Source: an uncultured Flavobacteriaceae bacterium | GTDB lineage: Bacteria > Bacteroidota > Bacteroidia > Flavobacteriales > Flavobacteriaceae | Direction of reading: 5' to 3' | DNA length: 15,218 nt | Assembly: GCA_947311745.1 (NCBI GenBank) | Contig: CAMZLT010000027.1 | Location: forward strand, 1 to 15,218 | Shown: piece by piece, positions 13,710-15,218 of the stretch | Numbering within the stretch: the first letter of the stretch is position 1 | Layout of the letters: the number at the start of each line of letters is the position of its first letter | Notes under the pieces: generated by a model | The model's database searches: none | Told to the model about the DNA's origin: nothing | The model's input: the letters and a program-made list of their open reading frames with translations, nothing else | Translations under genes and position numbers: made by a program

Positions 13710-14844
13710 ATGGAAATGAAAAAAAAAAATTGGTTTTATTTATTTTGATGAAATCCATCATATACATCACTTCTTAGGGAGTTTCATTGAATTGTATAAA
13801 AATAAAAATTTAGATGTTCAAATTATTACCTATAAAGACGGAAATCATGAATATTTATTTAAGTTATTAAAAATCTTTGATATTCCTTTAGATGTTGTTG
13901 TATTAGCTCCTACTTATAAATACAGAGAAATTTTAAATAAGCTACGAAAAAGAAAAAGACCAAGTATTCATTTTTTGTTTAAGAAAAATAGAAAATTTTT
14001 ATCAAAATATCATATTTTAGTTTATAATACAGCAAGGCAGAGTTATATGGTTAAATATAGAGGTAAAAAAAACTATCCAAAATTAGTTTTTTTGGATCAT
14101 GGATCAGGTGATAGAAATTATATTTATAATGAAAAGATTTTAGATTTTGATTTGATTTGTTTAGCTGGAAATAAGGTTTTGGATATGTGTCGAAGTAGTG
14201 CTGATTTTTCAAAAACTAATATACAGGTTTGTGGTTATCAAAAATTTGAAACTGTAAAATTTGAAAATAAAAATATAGAAATTTTCAAGAATAATAAACC
14301 AACTATTTTATATAATCCTCATTTTCTGAAAGGCATAAGTTCTTATTATAAAAAAGGAAAAGAAGTTTTAGATTTTTTTTATGAAAATGATAATTATAAC
14401 TTAATATTTGCACCTCATATTATTTTATTCAATAGAAAAGAGCATCTTAAAAGAGAAGAATTCAATAAAAAATACAATAAAAAAAATAATATTCATATTG
14501 ATTTGGGAAGTGTAAATTCTGTAAATATGCAATATGTATTACTTGCCGATGTTTATTTAGGAGATGTTTCTAGTCAAGTATATGAATTTTTAATAAAACC
14601 ACGACCTTGTATTTTTGTTAATTCGCATAACGTGGATTGGGAAAACGACAAGCATTATGCTAATTGGAAATTGGGTAAAGTTATAAATGATATTTCAGAA
14701 TTAGACAATTTGTTAAAAACAAAGGATGTTTGGTCTAAGGATTACATCCAAAAACAAAAAGAAATATTTTATTATACTTTTGGAGATCAATCTATCTCTG
14801 CGTCAAAAAAAATAGCTGATGAAATAATTAAATTATTTGATTAA
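13710..14844 (+). CDS. CDP-glycerol glycerophosphotransferase-like protein, start codon separated from the body by a one-base frameshift at A11
   Basis: The body (open frame through 13792-14844) resembles the Glyphos_transf/TagF-like group: LDHGSGDR, then YNPHF, FAPHI, and a late ADVYLGDVSSQVYEFLIKPR segment, where 'D..LGD.SS...EF' is typical of the family. This suggests a GT-B enzyme that polymerises or transfers a polyol phosphate. In its frame the body has no ATG near its start; the first usable codon, TTG at 13792, would cut off the first beta strand. Two ATGs at 13710 and 13716 lie 3 and 9 bases after the Stealth stop, in the other frame, followed by 11 A residues and a TGA at 13746-13748. 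Removing one A gives a continuous 377-residue protein starting MEMKKKIGFIYFDEIHHI, a natural N-terminus. In the given sequence the gene is therefore 'off' or frameshifted; phase variation, slippage or a sequencing error are the options. Confidence 0.78.
13719..13729 (+). repeat. Poly(A) run of 11 directly after the start codon
   Basis: Eleven consecutive A residues follow the ATG at 13716-13718. With 11 A the ATG frame ends at TGA 13746-13748 after 10 codons; with 10 or 13 A it joins the long downstream frame. It is the longest single-base run inside a gene in this window. Confidence 0.93.
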
Positions 14845-14845
14845 G

Positions 14846-15218
14846 ATGGTAACGTATGAAACAGAAAAACACCTTATTAATGGTAAAACCATCCTCTATC
14901 CAACAGATACCGTTTATGGTATCGGTTGCGATGCAACAAATGAAAAAGCAGTATCGAAAATATATAAAATTAAAAAACGTGAGGAGTCTAAAAGTTTAAT
15001 CATACTAGTTAATTCTTTTGAAATGTTGCAAAAGTATGTGGAACAAATTCCTGAAAAAATAAAAGAATATTTAAAAAATTCCACAAAACCAACAACCGTA
15101 ATTTATAGTAATCCAAAAAATCTTGCAAAAAACCTTGTAGCAAAAGATAATACAATTGCAATACGAATAGTAACCAAAGGTTTTGTGTATGATTTACTTA
15201 ACGAATTTAAAAAACCCA
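14846..15218 (+). CDS. L-threonylcarbamoyladenylate synthase, YrdC/Sua5 family (N-terminal part, cut by window end)
   Basis: The frame opens with ATG at 14846, one base after the stop of the glycerophosphotransferase-like gene, and remains open to the end of the window, giving 124 residues. It matches the YrdC-fold enzymes (TsaC/Sua5) that make threonylcarbamoyl-AMP from threonine, bicarbonate and ATP for the t6A37 tRNA modification. Motifs are ILYPTDTVYGIGCDATN (16-32), KIYKIKKREESKSLIILV (38-55), a STKPTTVIY stretch (about 82-90) and IAIRIV (about 108-113). The T-D-T-V-Y-G-x-G block and the KxR...KSL stretch are the conserved nucleotide and substrate-binding parts. Whether it is a short TsaC or a longer Sua5 with a C-terminal domain cannot be told here. 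It is probably cotranscribed with the glycan genes. Confidence 0.92.
   Translation, partial: MVTYETEKHLINGKTILYPTDTVYGIGCDATNEKAVSKIYKIKKREESKSLIILVNSFEMLQKYVEQIPEKIKEYLKNSTKPTTVIYSNPKNLAKNLVAKDNTIAIRIVTKGFVYDLLNEFKKP

Noticed and set aside
13792..14844. Taking TTG at 13792 as the true start of the glycerophosphotransferase-like protein
   Set aside because: It removes the first strand of the GT-B fold. The in-frame codons just upstream (13723-13791) read as a plausible N-terminus, and ATGs joined by removal of one A lie directly after the previous stop.
14846..15218. Truncated or broken tsaC/Sua5 gene
   Set aside because: The frame is intact and simply runs off the end of the window; nothing suggests a pseudogene.

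Overview
The window looks like chromosomal DNA of a low-GC member of the Bacteroidota, most likely Flavobacteriaceae. The evidence is the presence of several families typical of this phylum (TIGR02757, DUF3098, DUF5606), start codons without Shine-Dalgarno sequences, strong A/T codon preference, and candidate promoters of the Bacteroidota type (TAnnTTTG at -7, TTG/TTTG near -33). No mobile element, CRISPR array, rRNA or tRNA gene was seen, and no gene-free stretch exceeds about 200 bases.

Left end (1-3465, + strand): the C-terminal part of an NrfD/PsrC-type membrane subunit, then a 970-residue molybdopterin oxidoreductase with an N-terminal 4Fe-4S motif. Together they look like the anchor and catalytic subunits of a membrane Mo-bisPGD oxidoreductase; the Fe-S transfer subunit is probably just outside the window. 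A strong intrinsic terminator closes this unit. Two small + strand genes follow: a DUF3817 membrane protein and a TIGR02757 protein.

Centre (4528-9950, - strand): nine co-oriented, closely packed housekeeping genes, in transcription order ruvX, def, DUF5606 gene, mazG, mce, ftsX, DUF3098 gene, uppP, truB. They cover rRNA maturation, N-terminal deformylation, nucleotide sanitation, methylmalonyl-CoA metabolism, cell division, undecaprenyl phosphate recycling and tRNA pseudouridylation. ruvX is divergent from dapD (lysine/diaminopimelate pathway), and the two candidate promoters are packed side by side in 155 bases.

Right end (10941-15218): a small, more AT-rich surface-glycan island between dapD and a tsaC/Sua5-type gene. 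It has one GT2 glycosyltransferase on the - strand, then a + strand operon of a WaaE-like GT2 transferase, a Stealth-family sugar-phosphate transferase and a CDP-glycerol glycerophosphotransferase-like protein, running into the threonylcarbamoyl-AMP synthase gene with a 1-base gap. The Stealth and glycerophosphotransferase-like pair suggests phosphodiester links in the glycan.

The most notable observation is in the glycerophosphotransferase-like gene. Its natural ATG (13710 or 13716) is followed by a run of 11 A residues (13719-13729) that puts the start out of frame by one base. With 10 A residues the gene reads through as a complete 377-residue protein whose restored N-terminus looks natural. 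This fits a phase-variable or transcriptional-slippage switch near the start codon, although a homopolymer sequencing error must be excluded first. The rest of the window is largely ordinary conserved chromosome.
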